This document shows positions 38,570 through 46,778 of a stretch of DNA of 64,000 bases, one piece after another (within the stretch, counting starts at the first letter, position 1; the number at the start of each line of letters is the position of its first letter). The stretch lies in NCBI RefSeq assembly GCF_030504645.1, contig NZ_JAUKWQ010000001.1, positions 1,364,001-1,428,000 of the forward strand, read 5' to 3'. The notes under the pieces are model-generated. The model did not search any database. It had not been told where the DNA came from and worked only from the letters and a program-made list of their open reading frames with translations. The stretch comes from Rhizobium oryzicola. Lineage in GTDB: Bacteria > Pseudomonadota > Alphaproteobacteria > Rhizobiales > Rhizobiaceae. A program made the position numbers and the translations under genes.

Positions 38570-40243
38570 ATGGCTAAACAGGACGAACTGGTATTCCTGC
38601 CTTTGGGCGGCGTGGGCGAGATTGGCATGAACCTCGCGCTTTACGGCTATGGACCGGCGTCTCAACGTCAATGGATCATGGTGGATTGCGGTGTGACCTT
38701 TGCGGGTCCGGATCTGCCAGGTGTCGATCTCGTGCTGCCGGATATCCGGTTTCTGGCCAAGCAGCGGGATCGCCTGAAAGGCATCATCATCACGCATGCA
38801 CATGAAGACCATTATGGTGCGCTGAACGATCTTTGGCCGGGCCTGAACGTGCCTGTCTATGCCTCCCCCTTTACCGCCGGCATGCTGGAAGCCAAGCGCG
38901 ATTACGAAGGTACCCGCGCCGAGATTCCGATCACCATTTTCAAGGCGGGCGACCGTATCAAGGTCGGGCCTTTCGAGGTGGAAGCGGTTGGCGTCAACCA
39001 CTCGATCCCGGAGCCCATGTCTCTGGTGATCAGGACGCCGCTCGGCAATGTTGTCCATACCGGCGACTGGAAGATTGATGCCGAACCCTCACTGGGGCCG
39101 TTGACCGATGAAGCGCGGTTCCGCGCACTGGGTGACGAAGGCGTGCTGGCCATGATGTGCGACAGCACCAATGCGATGCGCGAAGGGGTCTCGCCTTCCG
39201 AACAGGAAGTCTCCGAAGGCTTGCGCAAGATCATCGAGGCCGCCGAGGGTCGCGTCGCCATCACCACCTTCTCCTCCAATGTCGGACGCATTCGCTCCAT
39301 CGCCCATGCGGCGGAAGCGGCGGGCCGCGAGGTTCTTCTGCTCGGCAGTTCGTTGAAGCGCGTGGCAAACGTTGCCCGTGATATCGGCATCATGGAAGGC
39401 GTGAAGCCTTTCATCGCCGAAGACGAGTATGGCTATATCCCGCGTGACAAGGTGGTGGTGATTTTGACCGGCAGCCAGGGTGAGCCGCGTGCAGCGCTTG
39501 CCAAGCTCTCCCGCGACGAGATGCGGCATGTGGCATTGGCTTCCGGTGATACGGTCGTCTTCTCCTCCCGTACCATTCCAGGCAACGAGAAGGCGATCCT
39601 GGAGATCATGAACGGCCTGATCGAGCAGGGTGTGAAGATCGTCACCGACAGCCAGGCGCTGGTGCACGTCTCCGGCCATCCGCGCCGCAACGAGCTGCTG
39701 AAGATGTATGAATGGGTGCGGCCCGAGATCCTTGTGCCTGTGCATGGCGAGGCAGCCCACCTGACGGCCCAGACGGAACTGGCGCTCAGTGCCGGTATCA
39801 AGACCGTTCCGCGCGTGCGCAACGGCGATATGCTGCGTCTGGCACCGGGCCCGGCGGAAGTGATCGACGAGGCGCCGCATGGGCGTATCTTCAAGGATGG
39901 CAAGCTGATCGGCGACCTAGACGAAATGGGAATTTCGGAGCGCAAGAAGCTCGCTTATGTTGGCCATGTGTCGGTCAATGTCCTGCTCGACAACCGCTAT
40001 GACTTCCTGGCCGATCCGGATGTGGAATCCTATGGCCTGCCGGAATTCGACGATGAAGGCGAGGACATGGAAGACGCACTCTATGATGCCGTTCTGGGTG
40101 CCATTGAAAGCATTCCGCGGGCGCGCCGCAAGGATCTGGATATGTTGCGCGAAGCGGTGCGTCGCTCCGTGCGTGCAGCCGCCAATGCGACCTGGGGTAA
40201 GAAGCCTGTCGTGACCGTTTTCGTGACGCGTCTCCAAGGCTAA
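38570..40243 (+). CDS. rnj: Ribonuclease J
   Basis: A 557-residue metallo-beta-lactamase-fold RNase with endo- and 5'-exonuclease activity in mRNA and rRNA maturation. The zinc-binding HAHEDH has H76, H78, D80, H81; VVHTGDWKID, MMCDSTNAMREGVSPSEQEV and HVSGHPRRNELLKMYEWVRP are beta-CASP motifs. In Rhizobiaceae it processes the 5' end of 23S rRNA. ATG 38570 chosen. Confidence 0.95.
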   Translation: MAKQDELVFLPLGGVGEIGMNLALYGYGPASQRQWIMVDCGVTFAGPDLPGVDLVLPDIRFLAKQRDRLKGIIITHAHEDHYGALNDLWPGLNVPVYASPFTAGMLEAKRDYEGTRAEIPITIFKAGDRIKVGPFEVEAVGVNHSIPEPMSLVIRTPLGNVVHTGDWKIDAEPSLGPLTDEARFRALGDEGVLAMMCDSTNAMREGVSPSEQEVSEGLRKIIEAAEGRVAITTFSSNVGRIRSIAHAAEAAGREVLLLGSSLKRVANVARDIGIMEGVKPFIAEDEYGYIPRDKVVVILTGSQGEPRAALAKLSRDEMRHVALASGDTVVFSSRTIPGNEKAILEIMNGLIEQGVKIVTDSQALVHVSGHPRRNELLKMYEWVRPEILVPVHGEAAHLTAQTELALSAGIKTVPRVRNGDMLRLAPGPAEVIDEAPHGRIFKDGKLIGDLDEMGISERKKLAYVGHVSVNVLLDNRYDFLADPDVESYGLPEFDDEGEDMEDALYDAVLGAIESIPRARRKDLDMLREAVRRSVRAAANATWGKKPVVTVFVTRLQG

Positions 40244-40274
40244 AGTCATACTATTGGTGTGAGGAGATGTGGAA

Positions 40275-40679
40275 ATGTTGGGCCGCGTGAACCATATTGC
40301 CATCGCCGTACCGGATCTCGAGGCTGCATCCACAACTTATCGAGACACTTTGGGCGCGCGAGTCTCCGCGCCACAGGCGCTGCCGGAGCATGGGGTGACA
40401 GTGGTTTTCGTTGAGCTCGCCAACACCAAGGTCGAGCTTCTGGAGCCCCTTGGTGAAGGCTCGCCCATCGCGGCCTTTCTGGAAAAGAACCCGGCCGGTG
40501 GCATGCACCACATCTGCTATGAAGTCGCCGATATTGCCGAGGCGGCCGAAAGCCTGAAGGCTGCCGGTGCGCGCGTGCTGGGCGATGGTAAGCCCAAGAT
40601 CGGCGCCCATCGCAAGCCGGTTCTCTTCCTGCATCCCAAGGATTTCTTCGGCACGCTGGTCGAGCTCGAAGAGGTGTGA
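40275..40679 (+). CDS. mce: Methylmalonyl-CoA epimerase
   Basis: A 134-residue vicinal-oxygen-chelate enzyme that interconverts (S)- and (R)-methylmalonyl-CoA in propionate metabolism. The metal ligands are visible as H in VNHIAIAVPDL, H in GGMHHICYEV and E in FFGTLVELEEV. ATG 40275 has GGAG eight bases upstream. Located between rnj and a DUF1467 gene as in other Rhizobiaceae. Confidence 0.93.
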   Translation: MLGRVNHIAIAVPDLEAASTTYRDTLGARVSAPQALPEHGVTVVFVELANTKVELLEPLGEGSPIAAFLEKNPAGGMHHICYEVADIAEAAESLKAAGARVLGDGKPKIGAHRKPVLFLHPKDFFGTLVELEEV

Positions 40680-40752
40680 CAATCGATCACGCAGGCGGCA
40701 TTTGCTTGGCAGCCTCGGCTTCGATACTTTCCCGCGGGCGGGAGGCCTAAAA

Positions 40753-41031
40753 ATGCAATTTGTTTCGTCATTTGCCGTCTATTTCGTGATCTGGTGGATC
40801 ACGCTTTTCGCTGTTCTGCCCTTTGGGCTGAGGACGCAAGGCGAAGATGGCGAAGTGGTGCTGGGGACTGTGGAGAGCGCACCAACGCGGTTTCGCGGCG
40901 GGCGTGTGGTGCTGTTGACCACCCTGGTTTCGGCTGCGCTCTATGCAGGCTGGTATTTCGTCTCGACCCGCTACGGCATCAGCCTCAGTTCGTTTCCGCG
41001 CGTCATTCCCGATTTCGGCGCAACACGGTAA
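40753..41031 (+). CDS. DUF1467 family membrane protein
   Basis: A 92-residue inner-membrane protein with two spans (residues 5-25 and 53-73) joined by a loop containing PFGLRTQGEDGEVVLGTVES, the conserved DUF1467 core. Function unknown; conserved next to mce and proS in alphaproteobacteria. GGAGG lies seven bases before the ATG. Confidence 0.85.
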   Translation: MQFVSSFAVYFVIWWITLFAVLPFGLRTQGEDGEVVLGTVESAPTRFRGGRVVLLTTLVSAALYAGWYFVSTRYGISLSSFPRVIPDFGATR

Positions 41032-41506
41032 CGGGGTTTACGTTACGGAAGATGGTCACTACGCTGCCGGTAAATCAAAAAAAAACAAGGCCGTTAAGCC
41101 TTGTTCTTAGTTTCGCGTGATCCTTAACCGTTGCCGGGGCTGCGAGCATGCGCGCCTAAGATCTGATCCTCCCAAGACTTGACCGCGAATGGCAGAAATT
41201 TGAACTCCCTGCCTCTTTTATGAGCCGAAACTAGCCTAGCGTTTGGGCTTTGTCACTCTTAATTTTTGCATAATTACTACAGTCGTGAAAAAAAATCTTG
41301 TTGACAAAGAAATTATCATACTTGTCACAAAGTGGGCGCAATCAAGGCATCCGTGCCACTGTGGAACGTTTGTCCTTGCGTGCGTGGCGCGCGTGCAGGC
41401 GGGTTTCCTTCATCCTCCGAACAAGCTATGTAGCCAGCCCTATATTGCTTCATCATCCGTCGATTCCTGGCACACAGGAACGCCCTAAAAGAACCCGGAA
41501 AATCCG
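41032..41506. other. DUF1467-proS intergenic region
   Basis: A 475-base gap with no convincing gene. It holds the terminator at 41084 and an AT-rich patch near 41255-41330 with the dyad TGACAA (41302-41307) and TTGTCA (41322-41327). A CTATAT hexamer at 41440-41445 could be a proS -10 element, without a clear -35. Confidence 0.5.
41084..41105. terminator. Terminator after the DUF1467 gene
   Basis: AACAAGGC (41084-41091) and GCCTTGTT (41098-41105) form an 8-bp stem with a CGTTAA loop, preceded by an A run. It is 53 bases after the stop and probably closes the nuo-birA-rnj-mce transcript. Confidence 0.75.
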
Positions 41507-42829
41507 ATGCGCCTGTCTCGCTACTTCATGCCGATCCTGAAGGAGAACCCCAAGGAAGCGGAAATCGTGTCTCACCGTCTGATGCTCAGGACGGGTATGA
41601 TCCGCCAGCAGAGCCAGGGGATCTATTCCTGGCTGCCGCTGGGCAAGCGCGTTCTGGACAAGGTGAATGCCATCATCCGCGAAGAGCAGAACCGGGCAGG
41701 CGCCGTTGAGCTTCTGATGCCGACGCTGCAATCCGCAGAACTCTGGCAGGAAAGCGGCCGCTATGAGGCCTATGGCAAGGAAATGCTGCGCATCAAGGAC
41801 CGCCAGGACCGTCCGATGCTCTATGGCCCGACCAATGAGGAAATGGTCACGGACATCTTCCGTTCCTACGTGAAGTCCTACAAGAGCCTGCCGCTCAACC
41901 TCTACCACATCCAGCTGAAGTTCCGTGACGAGATCCGCCCCCGTTTCGGCACGATGCGCTCGCGCGAGTTCCTGATGAAGGATGCCTATTCCTTCGATCT
42001 GACCCGCGAGGACGCCATCCATTCCTACAACAAGATGTTCGTGGCTTACCTGCGCACCTTCGCGCGGCTTGGTGTGCGCGCCATTCCCATGCGCGCCGAT
42101 ACCGGCCCGATCGGCGGCAACCACAGCCACGAGTTCATCATTTTGGCGGATACGGGCGAATCGGAAGTCTTTTCTCATAAAGACTTCGTGAACTTCGAAA
42201 TCCCCTCGGTCGACACGGATTTCGATGACATCGCCGGCCTGCAGGCGATCTTCGACAAGTGGACGTCCGCCTATGCCGCAACGTCTGAAATGCATGACGA
42301 AGCCGCCTTCAACGCCATTCCGGAAGGCGACCGCCTGTCCGCCCGCGGCATCGAAGTCGGCCACATCTTCTATTTCGGCACGAAATATTCTGAGCCGATG
42401 GGCGCCAAGGTGCAGGGACCTGATGGCAAGGAACACCTTGTCCACATGGGATCCTACGGCATTGGCCCGACCCGCCTTGTTCCCGCCATCATCGAAGCCT
42501 CGCATGACGAGAATGGAATCATCTGGCCGGAATCGGTTGCGCCCTTCGATGCCATGGTCATCACCATGAAGGCGGGTGACGAGGCCTGCGACCGCGTTTG
42601 TGACAGCCTCTATAAGGGCCTGACGAAGGCGGGCAAGGATGTGCTCTACGATGACACTGACGACCGCGCCGGCACCAAGTTCGCAACGGCGGATCTGATC
42701 GGTATCCCGGTTCAGCTGATCGTTGGCCCCCGTTCGGCCGCGACGGGTGAAGTGGAAGTGAAAGACCGCAAGACGGGTGCCCGCGAGACCATGACGGTTG
42801 AAGCGGCGCTGAACCGCCTCACGGCCTGA
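41507..42829 (+). CDS. proS: Prolyl-tRNA synthetase (short bacterial form)
   Basis: A 440-residue class II aminoacyl-tRNA synthetase. Motif 2 is [20 protein letters not shown] and motif 3 is [20 protein letters not shown], with an anticodon-binding domain at the C-terminus. It lacks the INS editing insertion of long bacterial ProRS, as in other alphaproteobacteria, so Ala-tRNA(Pro) editing would need a separate enzyme. Confidence 0.96.
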   Translation: MRLSRYFMPILKENPKEAEIVSHRLMLRTGMIRQQSQGIYSWLPLGKRVLDKVNAIIREEQNRAGAVELLMPTLQSAELWQESGRYEAYGKEMLRIKDRQDRPMLYGPTNEEMVTDIFRSYVKSYKSLPLNLYHIQLKFRDEIRPRFGTMRSREFLMKDAYSFDLTREDAIHSYNKMFVAYLRTFARLGVRAIPMRADTGPIGGNHSHEFIILADTGESEVFSHKDFVNFEIPSVDTDFDDIAGLQAIFDKWTSAYAATSEMHDEAAFNAIPEGDRLSARGIEVGHIFYFGTKYSEPMGAKVQGPDGKEHLVHMGSYGIGPTRLVPAIIEASHDENGIIWPESVAPFDAMVITMKAGDEACDRVCDSLYKGLTKAGKDVLYDDTDDRAGTKFATADLIGIPVQLIVGPRSAATGEVEVKDRKTGARETMTVEAALNRLTA

Positions 42830-42880
42830 TAAGACCGCCTTTAGAAGAATGACAGCGTCGTGAAAGCGGCAGGAGGCAAC

Positions 42881-44191
42881 ATGGCAAACGCCACCACCAA
42901 GGATCGTTGGGATGAAGAGCAGGGCGCAAGCCCTGCGGCCGGTCCTTTTTCCGCCTTCGAGCGGATGGTGGCGTGGCGCTACCTGCGCTCCCGGCGCCGT
43001 GAAGCCTTCATTTCCGTGATTGCCGGCTTCTCCTTCGTTGGCATCATGCTGGGTGTTGCGACGCTCATCATCGTCATGGCCGTGATGAACGGCTTTCGCA
43101 CGGAACTGATCTCCCGCATTCTCGGCATCAACGGTCACATGATCGTCCAGCCGATCGACCAGCCCTTTAACAATTACGCAGACCTCGCGAAGAAGTTCAC
43201 GAGCGTTCCAGGTGTCACCATGGCCCTGCCGCTGGTGGAAGGCCAGACGCTGGCGTCTGGTCGCGAAGGGGCGGGTTCCGGCGCGCTGGTACGCGGCGTG
43301 CGGGCCGAGGATCTGGAAAAGCTGAAGTCCGTTTCCGGCAATATCCGCTCCGGCGATCTGACGGGATTTGCAACGGGTTCAGGTGTTCTCGTGGGGTCGC
43401 GTCTGGCGGCGTCGCTCGGCCTTGGCGCCGGTGACAAGATCACGCTCGTGTCGCCGGAAGGCGATGTCACTCCAATGGGGGTCACGCCACGGGTCAAGTC
43501 CTATACGGTGTCGGGCGTGTTCGAGATCGGCATGTCCGAATATGATGCCTCGATCATCTACATGCCGCTCGCGGAAGCACAGAGCTATTTCAATGCCGAC
43601 GGCATCGTCCAGTCGATCGAACTCTTCGTGCAGGACCCTGACCAGATCGACAGCCTCAAGCCCAAGATCGAGGAAGCCGCGGGCCGCCAGATTCATATCA
43701 CCGACTGGCGGCAGAGGAACCAGACCTTCTTCTCCGCCCTTCAGGTGGAGCGCAACGTGATGTTCATGATCCTGACGCTGATCGTGCTGGTCGCCGCGCT
43801 GAACATCATCTCCGGCCTCATTATGCTCGTGAAGGACAAGGGCAGCGACATCGCCATCCTGCGCACCATGGGAGCCTCGTCGAAGGCCATCATGCGCATC
43901 TTCTTCATGACGGGTGCTGCGATCGGCATTGTCGGCACCCTTGCCGGCGTTCTCCTCGGCGTGATCGTCTGTCTCAACATCGAGTCGATCCGCAAGTTCT
44001 TTTCCTGGCTGTCAGGCACCGTGCTGTTTGATCCGCAGCTCTATTTCCTCAGCCAGCTGCCGGCGGAAATGAGCTTTGGCGAGACCATGTCCGTCGTCAT
44101 CATGGCGCTGGTTCTGTCCTTCATCGCCACCATTTTCCCCGCCTGGCGGGCCTCGCGCCTCGATCCGGTGCAGGCGCTCCGTTACGAATAG
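42881..44191 (+). CDS. lolC: Lipoprotein-releasing ABC transporter permease LolC/E
   Basis: A 436-residue inner-membrane permease with four spans: one after the N-terminal 40 residues (FISVIAGFSFVGIMLGVATL) and three in the C-terminal third. A large periplasmic domain lies between. RSRRREAFISVIAGFSFVGI and GLIMLVKDKGSDIAILRTMG are LolC/E signatures. With LolD it extracts outer-membrane lipoproteins to LolA. A single LolC/E-like gene suggests a LolF-type homodimer. ATG 42881 follows AGGAGG. Confidence 0.92.
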   Translation: MANATTKDRWDEEQGASPAAGPFSAFERMVAWRYLRSRRREAFISVIAGFSFVGIMLGVATLIIVMAVMNGFRTELISRILGINGHMIVQPIDQPFNNYADLAKKFTSVPGVTMALPLVEGQTLASGREGAGSGALVRGVRAEDLEKLKSVSGNIRSGDLTGFATGSGVLVGSRLAASLGLGAGDKITLVSPEGDVTPMGVTPRVKSYTVSGVFEIGMSEYDASIIYMPLAEAQSYFNADGIVQSIELFVQDPDQIDSLKPKIEEAAGRQIHITDWRQRNQTFFSALQVERNVMFMILTLIVLVAALNIISGLIMLVKDKGSDIAILRTMGASSKAIMRIFFMTGAAIGIVGTLAGVLLGVIVCLNIESIRKFFSWLSGTVLFDPQLYFLSQLPAEMSFGETMSVVIMALVLSFIATIFPAWRASRLDPVQALRYE

Positions 44192-44206
44192 GACCGACTG
44201 ACGCTC

Positions 44207-44893
44207 ATGCCACCACGCAAATCCGTCTTGAAGCTCGCCGGTGTGGATCGCCAATACGGTCAGGGCGACACCGTTCTGTCCATTCTGAAGGGCGCCAACT
44301 TCGAACTCCGCAGCGGCGAAATCGTCGCCCTCGTTGCGCCATCAGGCACCGGCAAATCCACGCTTCTGCATGTCGCTGGCCTGCTGGAGCATCCAGACAA
44401 TGGGGAAGTCTTCATCAATGGCCGCGAATGCGGAAAGCTGACAGATGAGCAGCGGACCTCGATTCGCCGGTCGGATATCGGCTTCGTCTACCAGTTCCAC
44501 CACCTGCTGCCGGAATTTTCGGCGCTGGAAAACGTGATGATGCCGCAGATGATTGCCGGTCTTGCGCCCAAGGAAGCGCAGGAACGTGCGGCGGCACTCC
44601 TGGATTACATGCGTGTTGGCCATCGCGGCGATCACCGCCCGGCGGAACTGTCAGGCGGCGAGCAGCAGCGAGTGGCAATCGCACGTGCGGTGGCGAACGC
44701 GCCTTTGCTGCTGCTGGCCGATGAGCCGACCGGCAATCTCGATCCGCAGACTGCATCCTATGTGTTCGATGCGCTGGAGGCGTTGGTGCGCCAGTCGGGT
44801 CTGGCTGCCATGATCGCGACCCATAATCATGAACTGGCCGGCCGCATGGACCGCCGCGTCACGATCGAAAACGGCAAGGTTGTGGAGTTCTGA
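44207..44893 (+). CDS. lolD: Lipoprotein-releasing ABC transporter ATPase LolD
   Basis: A 228-residue ABC ATPase. Walker [10 protein letters not shown] is at 44-52, the Q-loop QFHHLLPEF follows, the signature is [14 protein letters not shown], and Walker [14 protein letters not shown]. It powers the upstream permease, 15 bases away in the same operon. Confidence 0.95.
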   Translation: MPPRKSVLKLAGVDRQYGQGDTVLSILKGANFELRSGEIVALVAPSGTGKSTLLHVAGLLEHPDNGEVFINGRECGKLTDEQRTSIRRSDIGFVYQFHHLLPEFSALENVMMPQMIAGLAPKEAQERAAALLDYMRVGHRGDHRPAELSGGEQQRVAIARAVANAPLLLLADEPTGNLDPQTASYVFDALEALVRQSGLAAMIATHNHELAGRMDRRVTIENGKVVEF

Positions 44894-45041
44894 GCTGCCT
44901 CGGCGCAGGTGGCCAGTCTTGATCATTTCCTTATCTGCCGCCATCGTCTCTCCCATCGAAACCTTATCCCGAGATGCATAACGTCCTTCCTCTAAAGCAG
45001 CTGCCGCCATTGCGGCTGCGCTCGTTCGAAGGAGAATTGCC

Positions 45042-45230
45042 ATGTACGATCGTCTGGATCGCTTGTCCCTCGCGCAACATCTTGCCCAAAAGGAAGCGCG
45101 GCGTTGGCAGCAGCCCTTCGAGCCCGCCGTCCGCTCCCAGCCTGGCCTTAGCGTTTTCCTTCGGCTTCTCGCCTTGATGGGGTTGGGTGGGCTTGCCTTG
45201 ATCGGCATTGCCAGCGCCTCGTGGGTTTGA
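45042..45230 (+). CDS. Small membrane protein, 62 residues
   Basis: A 62-residue ORF with a hydrophilic, helical N-terminal half (MYDRLDRLSLAQHLAQKEAR) and one C-terminal membrane span (FLRLLALMGLGGLALIGIAS). GAAGGAG is eight bases before the ATG. I recognise no family. It heads a run of three short ORFs after lolD. Confidence 0.6.
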   Translation: MYDRLDRLSLAQHLAQKEARRWQQPFEPAVRSQPGLSVFLRLLALMGLGGLALIGIASASWV

Positions 45231-45241
45231 GGCGATGTGCC

Positions 45242-45526
45242 ATGCGCGTCAATTTTCCGTATCGGCATGTGCATGCCACCGTCCGTTTCCTAATCGGCCG
45301 TGAGGCCGGTGGCCGTTGGCTGGTATGCGATGGAGACGGTCTCGTCTCGGGCGTTTTCGCCGATCGTGGTTCGGCGGTGCGCGCTGCGATGTATGATTGT
45401 GCGGGCGCCCCCTGTTCCGTCTGCTGCCTGCCGGAGCATCAGATCCTGGCAATCCTGAATGATCTGGCAGAGAAGGTCATGGCACCAAGTGTCGACAAGC
45501 ACCGTTCTACGCGGATAGCCAGATGA
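45242..45526 (+). CDS. Hypothetical protein with Cys pairs, 94 residues
   Basis: A 94-residue predicted cytosolic protein: an RxV-type opening (MRVNFPYRHVHATVRFLIGR), a GGRWLVCDGDGLVSGVFADR middle reminiscent of DUF2188-like beta-hairpins, and CAGAPCSVCCLPE near residue 60, which has four cysteines. It starts 11 bases after the preceding ORF and its stop overlaps the next start (ATGA). Function unknown. Confidence 0.6.
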   Translation: MRVNFPYRHVHATVRFLIGREAGGRWLVCDGDGLVSGVFADRGSAVRAAMYDCAGAPCSVCCLPEHQILAILNDLAEKVMAPSVDKHRSTRIAR

Positions 45527-45705
45527 GGGTACGTCCTGTCCGACGTTCCGGCTATTGCCGTTCGCTCACGCTGCCGCGCCATGCGCCTCGCCGCCTCGGT
45601 GTTACGCATGTGATTCTGGCTATGCTTCTGATGGAACTGATCATCGTCGCCATGGTCTATGTCGCCACCGGCGCCTCGGATCTGCCGGGTCGCGAAGGTT
45701 TTTGA
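45523..45705 (+). CDS. Small membrane protein, 60 residues
   Basis: A 60-residue ORF with a basic N-terminus (MRVRPVRRSGYCRSL) and one membrane span (LGVTHVILAMLLMELIIVAM). The ATG overlaps the previous stop by four bases, which supports translation. Family unknown. Confidence 0.55.
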   Translation: MRVRPVRRSGYCRSLTLPRHAPRRLGVTHVILAMLLMELIIVAMVYVATGASDLPGREGF

Positions 45706-45763
45706 TCCGTGCAGAGAAGGTGAAGGAGCGCAGGGTGTAACGGTCCTTTCACCGTCCCCCATC

Positions 45764-45896
45764 ATCCTCGGGCTTGACCCGAGGATCGATGCGGGGAAGC
45801 AAAAGGCGAGACGGAAGCAATCTCGCCGCCTCGTTCGGATCCGCAACCGGTTGATCCCATTTGCCTTTCAATCGATCCTCGGATCAAGCCCGAGGA
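45764..45896. repeat. Inverted pair of intergenic palindromic repeats
   Basis: ATCCTCGGGCTTGACCCGAG (45764 onward, to 45790) recurs in reverse complement at 45871-45896 with one mismatch. Each copy is itself a near-palindrome (CCTCGGG with CCCGAGG). This resembles the rhizobial intergenic mosaic-type (RIME-like) repeats. Confidence 0.75.
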
Positions 45897-46290
45897 AGAC
45901 GGCGAAGAAAATTTTCCCCGCCCCCGAAACTCATGCCTACGATCACTTCGTTCCGCAGCGGATACACCGGCAGGCGTGCCGGCGATGCGGGGCCGGTTCG
46001 GGTTGTGGGGATAAGACGCAAAGCCTCAGGATCCGGGTCCGCGAAACTTGAGTCCCCCTCCGGCGACACGGGCGGAGAGGATGCGCGTCGGACGTCAGCG
46101 CGGCCTCTCCGAAATACCCAGCGGCGCGCCGGACGTGCCTGTGTGGCACACAAGGGGAAGACGGGTTCGGGCTCGCATCGCCCGTTGTCCGCCTGCCGGT
46201 TCGAAAGAGCCTGTGGGAACGGCGATGGCAAACGGCTCGGTCTGATCTTCCAGTCAGAGGGACCCCACCCGCGGGCAGAAACGACCGAAC

Positions 46291-46346
46291 GGGGCGCTGA
46301 GAGGTGCTACCTATACTACCCAATACGAGGCAGCTTTCAGCGCCCC
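46291..46346. ncRNA. Long hairpin, possible small RNA
   Basis: GGGGCGCTGA (46291-46300) pairs with TCAGCGCCCC (46337-46346). Inside, GCTACCT (46306-46312) pairs with AGGCAGC with one mismatch, giving a rod of about 17 bp. No T run follows on either strand. Whether it is transcribed cannot be told. Confidence 0.35.
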
Positions 46347-46512
46347 GGCCGAAATACCCGCATGCTCATGAAAAGTGTGAAGCGATTTTCCGCCCGGAGC
46401 ATGCAGCAAGAACAGAAACCAAACCACGGGCCGTTCCGGTCGCGTGATCGCGCTCCATTGCCTGTGGAAACCGGGCAAATTTCCTGCCATTCACCTTTCA
46501 TTAAATAAGTTT

Positions 46513-46562
46513 GTTCCGCCTTCGTTCTTGTTGTTGACGCGCGAACAAGAATAGAACAAAAT
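46513..46562 (+). promoter_or_regulatory. Double LexA (SOS) box with promoter
   Basis: Two perfect GTTC-N7-GTTC sites face each other: GTTC at 46513-46516 and 46524-46527, and on the other strand GAAC at 46543-46546 and 46554-46557. Between them is TTGACG (46534-46539), and CAAAAT lies 17 bases further (46557-46562). LexA bound at both would cover -35 and -10. Confidence 0.85.
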
Positions 46563-46590
46563 AAAAACATCAGAGAACAGGAGCGGGACG

Positions 46591-46677
46591 ATGACAGACA
46601 TTCTCCGGGACATCGCAGCATTCGCATCCATCATGATGTTTCTTGCCAGCCTCAGCCTCTTCGTCATGTCGATGTGA
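46591..46677 (+). CDS. SOS-controlled 28-residue membrane peptide (SidA-like candidate)
   Basis: A 28-codon ORF: a short charged start (MTDILRD) and one hydrophobic helix (IAAFASIMMFLASLSLFVMS). AGGAG lies seven bases before the ATG, and two LexA boxes lie 34 to 78 bases upstream. Caulobacter SidA is a 29-residue, single-span, LexA-repressed inhibitor of division acting on FtsW; size, topology and control all match. Sequence similarity to SidA was not tested, so the function is inferred. It lies 101 bases before dnaE1. Confidence 0.7.
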   Translation: MTDILRDIAAFASIMMFLASLSLFVMSM

Positions 46678-46778
46678 CGGCGCCATCGCCGAAAAGCGGT
46701 TGATCCTTCACGGTAAGGGTGGACTTTGGCAGGCCTTCTTCGGACAATGGGTCGATTGAGAATGAAGGTGATGAATCA

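Larger units (their letters stand above)
45706..46590. other. Non-coding region between the small ORFs and the SOS ORF
   Basis: An 885-base gap, the longest in the window. It holds an inverted pair of palindromic repeats (45764-45896), a GC-rich stretch with a long hairpin (46291-46346), and the LexA-controlled promoter (46513-46561). Open frames across it have Arg/Pro/Ser-rich translations that do not look like proteins. RNase P RNA, tmRNA and SRP RNA core motifs were looked for and not found. Confidence 0.6.

Noticed and set aside
45950..46350. RNase P RNA, tmRNA or SRP RNA
   Set aside because: Neither strand has GAGGAAAGTCC-type, ALAA-tag-coding or GGTCAGGTCCGGAAGG-type core sequences.
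45861..46508. 215-codon plus-strand frame and two minus-strand frames in the gap before dnaE1
   Set aside because: Arg/Ser/Pro-rich, no hydrophobic core, no ribosome site, overlap a palindromic repeat and a long hairpin.
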